DNA of 50,621 nt, taken from contig MEMO01000031.1 in the NCBI GenBank assembly GCA_001767955.1, positions 1 through 50,621 on the forward strand. Direction: 5' to 3'. Shown one piece after another: positions 19,620 through 28,194 of this stretch. Origin of the DNA: Alphaproteobacteria bacterium RIFCSPLOWO2_01_FULL_40_26. Lineage in GTDB: Bacteria; Pseudomonadota; Alphaproteobacteria; Rickettsiales; UBA1997. The translations under genes were made by a program, and so were the position numbers. The stretch's first letter is position 1. The number at the start of each line of letters is the position of its first letter. The notes under the pieces are model-generated. The model worked only from the letters and a program-made list of their open reading frames with translations, had not been told where the DNA came from and did no database searches.

Positions 19620-20342
19620 ATGAAATTAATCGCAGTTACTCAGAGAGATATTTTTATAGATGAAACCGAAGAGCAAAGAGATTCTATCGACAAAAGATGG
19701 TATGATTTTTTTAATAAGATCGATCTCATTCCTTTGTTGTTACCAAATAATCTTATCTTAGCTGTAGAGCTGCTTAATTGTTGTAATGTAGCAGGAATCT
19801 TGCTTACTGGAGGGGGGGAGATTTCTGTTCTTAATGGCCATGTCGCAAATCAACTTTCTGAAAAATCTGAACCCTTGATTTACAAGGGCTCGTCGAGTTT
19901 AAAAATGGTAAGAAATGGGGATTTGCGACAGTCCCTTAATGGCTCTAGAAAAGAAAGAGAGAGAATCGAGGAATATTTAATTGAGCTTTCAATAAAAAAT
20001 AAATTACCGCTACTTGGTGTTTGCAGAGGTATGCAAAAAATACAAAATTATTTTGGCATAAAATTACAGAAAGTTGATGGTCATGTAATGGATATGCAGG
20101 AAATTGTTGTTGATGGTAAGAAGCGTGTGGTCAATAGTTATCACAAATACGGTACTACAGAAACTAACCGCTATTTATCAGTATTGGCAAAATCTTATGA
20201 TGGTGTTGTAAAAGCAGTAAATCATCAAAGTTATAATATCAGCGGCATCATGTGGCATCCGGAAAGATGTCAACCATTTGAGAATGAAGATATAAATTTT
20301 TTCAAAAAATTCTATGCAAGCTCTGATATTAGCGGCCGGTAG
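19620..20342 (+). CDS. Class I glutamine amidotransferase-like hydrolase; candidate gamma-glutamyl-CDP-amidate hydrolase (Cj1417-like), with palindromic insertion
   Basis: LLTGGGEIS, LLGVCRGMQKIQNYFG, VNHQSYNISGIMWHPER catalytic motifs. Confidence 0.85.
   Translation: MKLIAVTQRDIFIDETEEQRDSIDKRWYDFFNKIDLIPLLLPNNLILAVELLNCCNVAGILLTGGGEISVLNGHVANQLSEKSEPLIYKGSSSLKMVRNGDLRQSLNGSRKERERIEEYLIELSIKNKLPLLGVCRGMQKIQNYFGIKLQKVDGHVMDMQEIVVDGKKRVVNSYHKYGTTETNRYLSVLAKSYDGVVKAVNHQSYNISGIMWHPERCQPFENEDINFFKKFYASSDISGR
19842..19929 (+). repeat. 88-bp palindromic element inserted in frame in the amidotransferase CDS
   Basis: gtcgcaaatcaactttctg...ggggatttgcgac; direct repeats CTTAATGGC at 19830-19838 and 19935-19943 (105-bp period). 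Confidence 0.95.
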
Positions 20343-21027
20343 AGGTAGTCGTTTACTTTCTCTTACTGATGATAAGCCAAAATGTTTGGTCGAACTAAAA
20401 GGGAAACCATTATTGCATTGGCAGATCATGGCTTTGCAGGATGTTGGAATTCAAAATATTGCTGTTGTTACTGGTTATCTAGGAAATAAAATCCAACATT
20501 TAGGGCTCAAAAAAAAATTCGAAAATAAAAGCTGGGAGACCAGCAATATGGTTGTCTCCCTTTTTTGTGCCGATGAATATTTAATGGCAGATACGACGAT
20601 AGTCAGTTATAGCGATATTGTTTATGAATTTAAAATTGTAGAGAAGTTAATGTCCGATGGTTCTGATGTTGCGATTACTTATGATGTTAATTTCCAGAAA
20701 TTATGGTCAGCAAGGTTTGATAATCCTTTACAAGATCTGGAGTCGTTCAAAATTGATAAAAATAGCTTTTTGCAGGAAATAGGAAAAAAGCCAAAAAATT
20801 TTAATGAAATTCAAGGTCAGTTTATGGGTCTATTAAGATTCACTAAACATGGCTGGAATGATGCCAAAAAAATCTTACAAGGTTATGATATTAACAAGCT
20901 TGATTGTACGACGATGTTGCAAATTTTGATTACTAAAGGAAGGAAAATAAAGGCTGTAGCAATAAGTGATAAGTGGGGTGAGATTGATACAATCAGTGAT
21001 TTGGAGCTTTATGAAAAAATATATTAA
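20314..21027 (+). CDS. Nucleotidyltransferase; candidate CTP:phosphoglutamine cytidylyltransferase (Cj1416-like)
   Basis: MQALILAAGRGSRLLSLTDDKPKCLVELKGKPLLHWQ; SARFDNPLQDLESFKI; WGEIDTISDLELYE. Confidence 0.85.
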   Translation: MQALILAAGRGSRLLSLTDDKPKCLVELKGKPLLHWQIMALQDVGIQNIAVVTGYLGNKIQHLGLKKKFENKSWETSNMVVSLFCADEYLMADTTIVSYSDIVYEFKIVEKLMSDGSDVAITYDVNFQKLWSARFDNPLQDLESFKIDKNSFLQEIGKKPKNFNEIQGQFMGLLRFTKHGWNDAKKILQGYDINKLDCTTMLQILITKGRKIKAVAISDKWGEIDTISDLELYEKIY

Positions 21028-21835
21028 TCCAGAATATGACAAGGTTATCGAGATAGTCATTGAGTCAGGAAGAATTGCGTTAAAATATTTTAAGCCAGAT
21101 CAAAAAATAGCTTGTGAAGTCAAAAGTGATGACTCGCCTGTGACCAAGGCCGATCTTGCAGTAAATCAATATTTAACCAAAAATTTAGAAAAATTTTATC
21201 CCGATATTAAAACTATCTCGGAAGAGGGTAATGTTGCAGAAAATTTGGCAGCTATTTTGTCTGACAAAGCTTTCATTATTGATCCTATTGATGGTACCGA
21301 TTCTTTCATCAAAGGCAGCAAGGAATTTACAATCAATGTTGCGCTTAAATTGGATAATGATCTTGTTTTGGGGATCATTTATTTGCCAGTTGATGATATT
21401 TTATATTATGCTGATTCATGGTTTGGTTGTTACAAAATTATCAATGCAACAAGTGTGGGTAAAATTATAAAAATTCCCCAAGAAAAGGACGGTCCTAAAG
21501 ATAAAATAACTATCATCACAACCAGAAGAGAAGATGAGTTTAATCAGATAAAAAAATTACTTTCAGGAGTGAGGCGGGAAATAAATTTTATTAATATTGC
21601 CAGCTCATTAAAGTTTTGTTTTTTATGTGATGGTAATGCTGACGCTTATTACAGGGCGGCTAAAATAAAAATTTGGGATATTGCTGCCGGTTTTGCTCTA
21701 GTAAAGGCTTGTGGATTCAAAATCACTAATCATGCCAATGACGATTTACTAAAAATAATTTTTAATAAGTTTTTTTTGGAAAATTCTGCGAAAAATCAGT
21801 TTCGTATTGAGCCATTTATTATTAGAAAATCATAA
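21011..21835 (+). CDS. Inositol monophosphatase / CysQ-like 3'(2'),5'-bisphosphate nucleotidase
   Basis: SPVTKADLAVNQYL, ISEEGN, FIIDPIDGTDSFIKGSKEFTINVAL, IWDIAAGFALVKACG; ATG at 21011. Confidence 0.88.
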   Translation: MKKYINPEYDKVIEIVIESGRIALKYFKPDQKIACEVKSDDSPVTKADLAVNQYLTKNLEKFYPDIKTISEEGNVAENLAAILSDKAFIIDPIDGTDSFIKGSKEFTINVALKLDNDLVLGIIYLPVDDILYYADSWFGCYKIINATSVGKIIKIPQEKDGPKDKITIITTRREDEFNQIKKLLSGVRREINFINIASSLKFCFLCDGNADAYYRAAKIKIWDIAAGFALVKACGFKITNHANDDLLKIIFNKFFLENSAKNQFRIEPFIIRKS

Positions 21836-21844
21836 AAACCAAAG

Positions 21845-21931
21845 ATGAATAATCTGCCAAAAATAACAGTAGTTACCGTGGTCAAAAATGCCGTGAACAC
21901 GATGGAAAAAGCGATAAATAGTCAACCCTAA
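21845..21931 (+). pseudogene. Truncated family-2 glycosyltransferase start
   Basis: MNNLPKITVVTVVKNAVNTMEKAINSQP* ends abruptly; typical GT2 N-terminus. Confidence 0.75.
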
Positions 21932-22049
21932 AAACCACCCCACCCCATATCCCGCTTGACTCCATAACACTTTCTTCTTCTACTATTTTTTTACCAGAAA
22001 ATTAGGTGTCACCCTTCATTTTCCGGCAAATAAATTCAGTAAAAAAGTC

Positions 22050-22436
22050 ATGAAGCCATCTCGTATCGATAATCGCCAGGAAGATATTTTTAGAGGAAGA
22101 TTAAGCAGTGAGCTCAACCCAAAACATGAGATGATGATTTTATCGAAGATGATTCCTTGGAATAATTTGGAATCTGAATTTTCCGATCTTTACCAATCAG
22201 AGCGCAGCGCTGGCGGTCAGCCTCCAAAGCCAATCCGTTTTGGAACTGTCGCAAATCCCCATTTCTTACCATTTTTAAACTCGACGAGCCCTTGTAAATC
22301 AAGGGTTCAGATTTTTCAGAAAGTTGATTTGCGACATGGCCTTAAAAAAGTTATCGTCGATACCACCGTGATGCCAAAGAACATCGAGTTCCCCACTGAC
22401 TCCAAACTTTTTGTGTTAGCCAATTTTTTGTTTTAA
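22050..22436 (+). mobile_element. IS5-family transposase remnant with internal deletion/repeat replacement
   Basis: LNPKHEMMILSKMIPWNNLESEFSDLYQSERSAGGQPPKPIRF then repeat-derived residues then KKVIVDTTVMPKNIEFPTDSKL. Confidence 0.8.
22251..22340 (-). repeat. Second copy of the 88-bp palindromic element (reverse), inside IS5 remnant
   Basis: tgtcgcaaatccccatttcttacc...cagaaagttgatttgcgac. Confidence 0.93.
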
Positions 22437-22575
22437 TTTTGGATAAGATTGATGAGGGATTTTTTTGCCAATCTAAAGCCGTAAAAGAAATCTGATCGAG
22501 CACCGCAGCAGATTTTATCTGCTTTGAGAGCAGTTCCAAGGTTTTAGATTTTTGATTGGAATGAAAAATTATTTT
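22405..22575 (-). pseudogene. 5' fragment of a second glutamine-kinase-like gene
   Basis: SKTLELLSKQIKSAAVLDQISFTALDWQKNPSSILSKIKTKNWLTQKV aligns by eye with TLKKLKGRLKSAIILDQFCFLVDEWQRDKKKIITKLKLLGWLSRHL of the 17290 gene. Confidence 0.65.
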
Positions 22576-22596
22576 TTGCTATCGGGCAAAATATGA

Positions 22597-23349
22597 CTAT
22601 TTAAACTTAGCTACCCACATCCTTGTTGTGTAAGGAATTGAAAGAGTTTGTATGTTATTTTGAGTAAGAAATTTTTCTATTTCAGAAATAATCTTGGTAA
22701 ATTTTTCATCTCCAGCCTGACGATGTAAAGTGCCGTGAGAACGCCATGCTTCAACACAATCTTTGAGAGATTGTTTGTGAACAACATTTCCCTCAATGAA
22801 ATCAACGGAGCTAAACATTCCGGAATTTTTTAGAAATTCCATTTGGTCTTCTCTTCTGTTTCCGTAAGAATAACCGGAAATATTATTTTTAATAATGTCT
22901 TCAATTTTTTTCTGAATCGAATCATTAACATCGCGATAATTCCACATACATACAAACCAACCGCGATCATTGGTTAGACGCTTACTCTCAGCTAAAGCCT
23001 TGTTCTGATCGCAAACATTGAAAGAAGAACCAAAAGTTATGGCATCGAATTTTTTACTTTCCTGGTTTGTCTCTTCGCCAGTTCCAACGCCCCAAGAAAC
23101 ATTTTTGAACTGCATGGTTCTATTAATACCATTGGCTCGCATCGCGTCATTCGGCTCAACTGCGATCACTTCAAAACTTTTTTTAGCAAGTTCGATTGTT
23201 AAGTGGCCAACACCCGCACCAATATCGCAAATTGTGGCATCTGGCTTTAAAGACATTTTTTGAAACATTCTGTTTAAAGCATCCACAGAATAATCAGGTC
23301 GTTTGATATAGGCATCTGCTAGCGCTGTATAATCCCAGTTAGTTTTCAC
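22597..23349 (-). CDS. Class I SAM methyltransferase, possible Cj1419-like MeOPN methyltransferase
   Basis: NWDYTALADAYIKRPDYSVDAL, ICDIGAGVGHLTIELAKKSFEVIAVEPNDAMR. Confidence 0.75.
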   Translation of the reverse strand: MKTNWDYTALADAYIKRPDYSVDALNRMFQKMSLKPDATICDIGAGVGHLTIELAKKSFEVIAVEPNDAMRANGINRTMQFKNVSWGVGTGEETNQESKKFDAITFGSSFNVCDQNKALAESKRLTNDRGWFVCMWNYRDVNDSIQKKIEDIIKNNISGYSYGNRREDQMEFLKNSGMFSSVDFIEGNVVHKQSLKDCVEAWRSHGTLHRQAGDEKFTKIISEIEKFLTQNNIQTLSIPYTTRMWVAKFK

Positions 23350-24196
23350 AATTTTTTAAAATATAGTTGTTAAAAATTTTTTTGACTTTTGACATATTGT
23401 CAAATTTCTCACCATAAATCCACTCTTCGGCGTAACCATACTTTCTCATGGTTGGTGCGGCTTTTTTTATGATATAATCAAAAGCTTTTTGATAACGCTC
23501 ATTTTCTTTTAGCTTATATTTTGCGATAATACCGGAGTTATTAACTTTAAAAGAAGTGCGGTTCTTAAAAAATTTATGTTCAGATTTATTAATTTGCGAC
23601 TCTTGATCCATTGCAACCTCTATTGAAGAGTTTGAAATAGCTTTCAAAATTTTATCATCTGATATTTTGAGATTACAAAATTTTCCAATTTCTCGTAAAA
23701 ATAGCTGCTCATCTTGTTTTCTATCTTCGAATCTAAATATTCGTGCTTTTTTGTATCCTAGACAACTCTGGTAAAAATTGATAAATCCCTCCAAGTTCTC
23801 AATACAGAAGCTAAAAAAATCATCTTTTTCATATTTTGTTTGCCATGTAAACAAAGATAACATCAGATCTCGCGGATCTCTTATTGCCAGTATTGAGTCG
23901 TAATTTTCTTCATCGAAACTCAATAGTCCGTGACCAGTATGAAATATTGTTATATCATTTCTAAATATAAAATTTTTCCCTTGAGAAAATTTATAATAAA
24001 TAGTTGGACAAAAAACATCCCAATCATTGCTTTTGGAATTGAAGCTATATTCATCATGCATGTCATCAATCTTTCTAACAAAATTAAAAACATCATATCC
24101 TCGACACGAATTCAGAATGTCTAACTCAACAAAACAATTTGCAATCCACGACGCCAATCCACTACATGGAAAGCTAATAAAATTTATTTGCCTCAT
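23339..24196 (-). CDS. Sulfotransferase-like P-loop protein; candidate phosphoramidate transferase
   Basis: FISFPCSGLASWIANC (5'-PSB-like), AIRDPRDLMLSLF (3'-PB-like), RFEDRK, KYKLKENERYQKAFDYIIKKAAPTMRKYGYAEE. Confidence 0.6.
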   Translation of the reverse strand: MRQINFISFPCSGLASWIANCFVELDILNSCRGYDVFNFVRKIDDMHDEYSFNSKSNDWDVFCPTIYYKFSQGKNFIFRNDITIFHTGHGLLSFDEENYDSILAIRDPRDLMLSLFTWQTKYEKDDFFSFCIENLEGFINFYQSCLGYKKARIFRFEDRKQDEQLFLREIGKFCNLKISDDKILKAISNSSIEVAMDQESQINKSEHKFFKNRTSFKVNNSGIIAKYKLKENERYQKAFDYIIKKAAPTMRKYGYAEEWIYGEKFDNMSKVKKIFNNYILKNCEN

Positions 24197-24235
24197 TTTT
24201 TGATAATAAAGAGAAATGGTTTTTTATATAACATT

Positions 24236-24824
24236 TAATATCGCTTACTCTGTACAGAACCATATATTTATTGAGCTCTTCCTCCTTAATGTAATAATCC
24301 TCTACAAAAATTAAATGGGCTTTTCTCTAGATTTACCGGATAATAATTTCCAAATTCGATATTCACGTTGGGATAGCTAGAATCAAATCCACTAGATCAA
24401 CAAATATTTTGAGTTACTGTTTACAATATTTTCTAAAAACTTCCAAGTAGAAGCAAATGGAAAATAAATTATCATATCTCTGGAAATGATTAAATCGGAT
24501 TCTGGTATTTTATTAGACAAGGCATCTATAACAAAAAAACTCCTACTGGATTTGCTCTTAAAGTTCTGACTATTCTACTTAATCAAGCTTTTCACGATGT
24601 CCCACCCTTCATACTTAACTCCGCTAAGATCAACTTTATCCATCCAATTCATATCACCACATGGAACATCAAGTATGGACTTGATGTCTAGCGTTCTGAT
24701 TAAATAGCAAAGATTATTTCTTTAAATTAATTGTATTTCTTAATTCAGATCCGGGACCGGAAATAGATTCATTACTACCACAAAAATTTTGTTCAAAAAT
24801 TGTCGCAAAAACTTCTTCTGTCAT
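24236..24824 (-). pseudogene. Degraded paralogue of the 15638..16282 methyltransferase
   Basis: Reads M(T)EEVFATIFEQNFCGSNESISGPGSELRNTIN then stops/frameshifts; MNWMDKVDLSGVKYEGWDIV block retained. Confidence 0.75.
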
Positions 24825-25690
24825 AAAGAGTTATCTGAGGTGAATAGTTTATTTATTTTCAACATATTGCTGACTTTATCTCCATAAATTTGCTCTTCGG
24901 TATAGCCATATTTTTTCATAAGCGTGGCGGTTTTTTTAATAATAAAATCAAATGCCTTTTTATAATGCCTATTTTTCTCAAGTAAGTATTGAGAGACTAC
25001 GCCAGACTTAATGATTCCCCCTTGGAAACTCTTTAAATATTCGGGATATTTATTGATCATTTCATCTTGTAATTGTTTCATCTTCTCAAAACTGGAATTA
25101 AGAACCGCCTGCCTCAACTCATCATCAGCAAAATCTACACTCATGAATTTAACAATTTCCTTTAAAAATTTAAATTCATCTTTTTTACGATCTTCGAATT
25201 TAAAAATTTTGATATTTGGATATTGTAAACATTTCTCATAAAACCAAATCCAATCATATATTTTTTTGTGACAGAAACTATTAAAATCTTCCGCTTTCCA
25301 GGCATTAAACATTGATAACATTTGGTCTCGCGGATCCCTTATCCCAACAATGGCTTTAAAATCTCTTTGTTTAATGGACAATAGTTCGTGATTAGTATCT
25401 ATTAATTTGACATCATTTCTAAAAAGAAATCGATTATTAGTATTGATCTCTTTTCTACCATGAAATACTGCGGAAAGCCTTACGTGGCCAACACTTTTTA
25501 TAACTTCATATTCATCAAAAAGATGATCAACTTTTTGCTTAAAAAGAAATTTATTGTTTGCGGCATTATGTGACTCGGAACCATCGTAATAATCATTTCC
25601 AACCAATATGATTTTTAGCTCAATACAGCAATTAAAAAACCAGTCACATAAGCCGCTAAAAGGAAACGTGACAAAGCAAACTTTTTTCAT
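24821..25690 (-). CDS. Sulfotransferase-like P-loop protein (paralogue); candidate phosphoramidate transferase
   Basis: CFVTFPFSGLCDWFFNCCIEL, VGIRDPRDQMLSMFNAW, KFEDRKKDE, KAFDFIIKKTATLMKKYGYTEEQIYGDK. Confidence 0.6.
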   Translation of the reverse strand: MKKVCFVTFPFSGLCDWFFNCCIELKIILVGNDYYDGSESHNAANNKFLFKQKVDHLFDEYEVIKSVGHVRLSAVFHGRKEINTNNRFLFRNDVKLIDTNHELLSIKQRDFKAIVGIRDPRDQMLSMFNAWKAEDFNSFCHKKIYDWIWFYEKCLQYPNIKIFKFEDRKKDEFKFLKEIVKFMSVDFADDELRQAVLNSSFEKMKQLQDEMINKYPEYLKSFQGGIIKSGVVSQYLLEKNRHYKKAFDFIIKKTATLMKKYGYTEEQIYGDKVSNMLKINKLFTSDNSL

Positions 25691-26031
25691 TAAAATATTC
25701 TTTTCCCAAGTTGAGCAAATTAGTGCGGCATCCTGACAGAATAGTTGGATTCAATAACAGAGCGGATTCCTAGGCTTAGGCTTTTATTTTTTATTCAATT
25801 TTTCTACTTTTTCTGTTGATAACTTATATTTGAAGATAATTCGTTTTTTTCTGAGCAAAATGGAGCCTTGATTTCAGTGGCTCGGGAAAAATTGATTACC
25901 TGAATTTGATATGATTTCTTCAGCATTTTTAGATAAAAAACTTCTCCTTAGTGCGGTAAAATCAGAAAAAATATCTTGCAGAGGCCTGATTTTACTGAAT
26001 CAAAAAAAATGGGAAGAGCGGGTTGCTCAAG

Positions 26032-27120
26032 TCAGGAAAAGGAAACGTGACAAAGCAAACTTTTTTCATTAAAATATTCTTTTACTTCAGATAGTTTAGA
26101 TATTGGCTGCAATATCTCAAAAATACCTCGTTTGGTATGTTCTCGCATTTTCTTTTTTCTAAAATCAATGCCAGAAAATCTTTCGTAATCTCTTAGGGTT
26201 CTTTTACTACCAAGACCATAATCCTTGATCGATTCTAAAACTTCATTATGACGAGACTTTTTAGAGCCGAGCAAATGTTTAACTCTGGCAAAAGTTATTT
26301 TATCCTTTTTGACGCTTTTTTCTTGCGACTGACTTTTATGCAAGTTTGAAGATGGGATAAAACCCTCTCCTAAGTTTTTATATAATTCTAAATTTTTGAT
26401 ATTTTCCTTATAGAGGTGATAAGTGATATTCTTATTGGCATTATAGATGTTATATCCATTGGTCCACAATCTTACTGCGGTACTGATTTCTTCCCCATAA
26501 AAATACATGAATTTGTCGTAAGGAATTTTTCTGCATACCTCAAATTCACAAAACAAGAACCCCCCACTATACATGCATGAAAGAAATGGTTCATTATGTT
26601 TTCCAACATCACTGTAACTAGGCCCACCAAATGGTATGATGCCATTAGCATCAAACCACAAAGTTGTAGTAATAATTTTTTTCTCCACACCACCATCATA
26701 AAAATAGGAAGGATTAATGTTTGAAATAACAGCATTTCTATCGCGCTTTTTTAGCTCTTTGATCAATGTAACACAGGTTTCATCCCAACCCTTCTCAAAC
26801 CTCATGTGAGAATCAATCATCAATATCCATTTTTCACCTTTCCATAATTTTTGAACACGGTTTCTAGCCCAACAACAACCTTCACTTTCCCTATAATCTA
26901 CCTTATCAATTCGAAGTTGATTTGACCGCGGAAATGGAACTTCAAACAGATGCTTATCCTCATCGCCTTTCATATCATACTGATGACAAATTCCGACAAA
27001 AATATTTTCCGGTCTTTTGGCTTTTTTGAATAAATCTTGCAGAGTGTGTTGGAGTTCGGGGTCGCGGTAGGAGGCGATTTGGACAAAGATTGTGTCTTGC
27101 TTAGTATAAGAAATATCCAC
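26032..27120 (-). CDS. Glycosyltransferase of GlcNAc-transferase (GT60-like) family
   Basis: DTIFVQIASYRDPELQHTLQDLFKKAKRPENIFVGICHQ; ARNRVQKLWKGEKWILMIDSHMRFEKGWDE. Confidence 0.75.
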   Translation of the reverse strand: MDISYTKQDTIFVQIASYRDPELQHTLQDLFKKAKRPENIFVGICHQYDMKGDEDKHLFEVPFPRSNQLRIDKVDYRESEGCCWARNRVQKLWKGEKWILMIDSHMRFEKGWDETCVTLIKELKKRDRNAVISNINPSYFYDGGVEKKIITTTLWFDANGIIPFGGPSYSDVGKHNEPFLSCMYSGGFLFCEFEVCRKIPYDKFMYFYGEEISTAVRLWTNGYNIYNANKNITYHLYKENIKNLELYKNLGEGFIPSSNLHKSQSQEKSVKKDKITFARVKHLLGSKKSRHNEVLESIKDYGLGSKRTLRDYERFSGIDFRKKKMREHTKRGIFEILQPISKLSEVKEYFNEKSLLCHVSFS

Positions 27121-27123
27121 TCA

Positions 27124-28125
27124 TTAACCTCTAAAAATGATTTGTATTTTCTGAATTTTAGAAATCTCTCTCCACTCTTCAAACACCCCATTTTTAGTAT
27201 GTTCTCTTAACTTTTTCTTTCTAAAATCTATCCCAGAAAATCTTTGATAATCCCATAGCGTTCTTTTGTTTCCGATATGATATTCTTGGTTTAACTTAAG
27301 AATTTCTTCCTCATTACTTTTTACTATTTGTAGTAAGTCATTTTGTATTGATATGGCTTTTGTTTTAGTCACTTTGAATCCTTTCCTCTGTTTTCCTACT
27401 TCAGTTTCTACATCTTCTTTTGATTGCCAATAATGCCATATTACTGGCCGGTGATATGAATAAATATCAACACCTTTTGTCCATTGTGTTATTGAAAAAG
27501 GTACTTCATCCAGATTATCGAGATGGGGATTTACAAAGGACTCCGTGACAAATTTTGACAGTCCAAAAACAAATCCACCATAGGTAAACAGAGTTAAGTT
27601 TGGTGCCGGCGGATAATCAAAAACCTTATAGATCCCAAAAGTACTGATGAAATTTTGACAGGCAATTCTGTTGGAACAACACAACTCCTTTTGTTGTGTT
27701 TTTATATCATAACTAGGAAGACATTGTGAAATTATTACTTCACCATTTTTTCTAAGTTGAAAAATCATATTCACCAATTCTTCATCCCAACTTTCTTTGA
27801 AGCGGCAGTGGGAATCTATACGCAAACTCCACTTCTCACTCTGCCATAATTTTTGTGAGCGGTTTCTGGCCCAACACATTCCACCAGTTTCACGATAATC
27901 CACCTCATCAACTCTAATCTGCTCCGGTCTTGGAAATTCTACCTCAAACAGATGCCTATCCTCATCACCTTTCATATCATATTGATGACAAATCCCAACA
28001 AAAATATTTTCCGGTCTTTTGGCTTTTTTGAATAAATCTTGCAGAGTGTGTTGCAGCTCGGGATCACGGTAGGAAGCGATTTGGACAAAGATGGTGTCGT
28101 CTTTGGTATATTGCGTATCTGTCAT
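27124..28125 (-). CDS. Glycosyltransferase of GlcNAc-transferase (GT60-like) family, tandem paralogue
   Basis: Near-identical N-terminus to the 26032 ORF; shared NKRTLWDYQRFSGIDFRKKKLREHTK tail. Confidence 0.75.
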   Translation of the reverse strand: MTDTQYTKDDTIFVQIASYRDPELQHTLQDLFKKAKRPENIFVGICHQYDMKGDEDRHLFEVEFPRPEQIRVDEVDYRETGGMCWARNRSQKLWQSEKWSLRIDSHCRFKESWDEELVNMIFQLRKNGEVIISQCLPSYDIKTQQKELCCSNRIACQNFISTFGIYKVFDYPPAPNLTLFTYGGFVFGLSKFVTESFVNPHLDNLDEVPFSITQWTKGVDIYSYHRPVIWHYWQSKEDVETEVGKQRKGFKVTKTKAISIQNDLLQIVKSNEEEILKLNQEYHIGNKRTLWDYQRFSGIDFRKKKLREHTKNGVFEEWREISKIQKIQIIFRG

Positions 28126-28194
28126 TTATCTTAAGCGTTATTGGGGTTATGTGCTTCGCGGAGTAAAATGGGGTGGTTCGAGAACAGGCTCTAG

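Noticed and set aside
25700-26030. Small plus-strand ORF starting MISSAFLDKKLLLSAVKSEK
   Set aside because: Short, at a recombination breakpoint, no motif; cannot be supported as a gene
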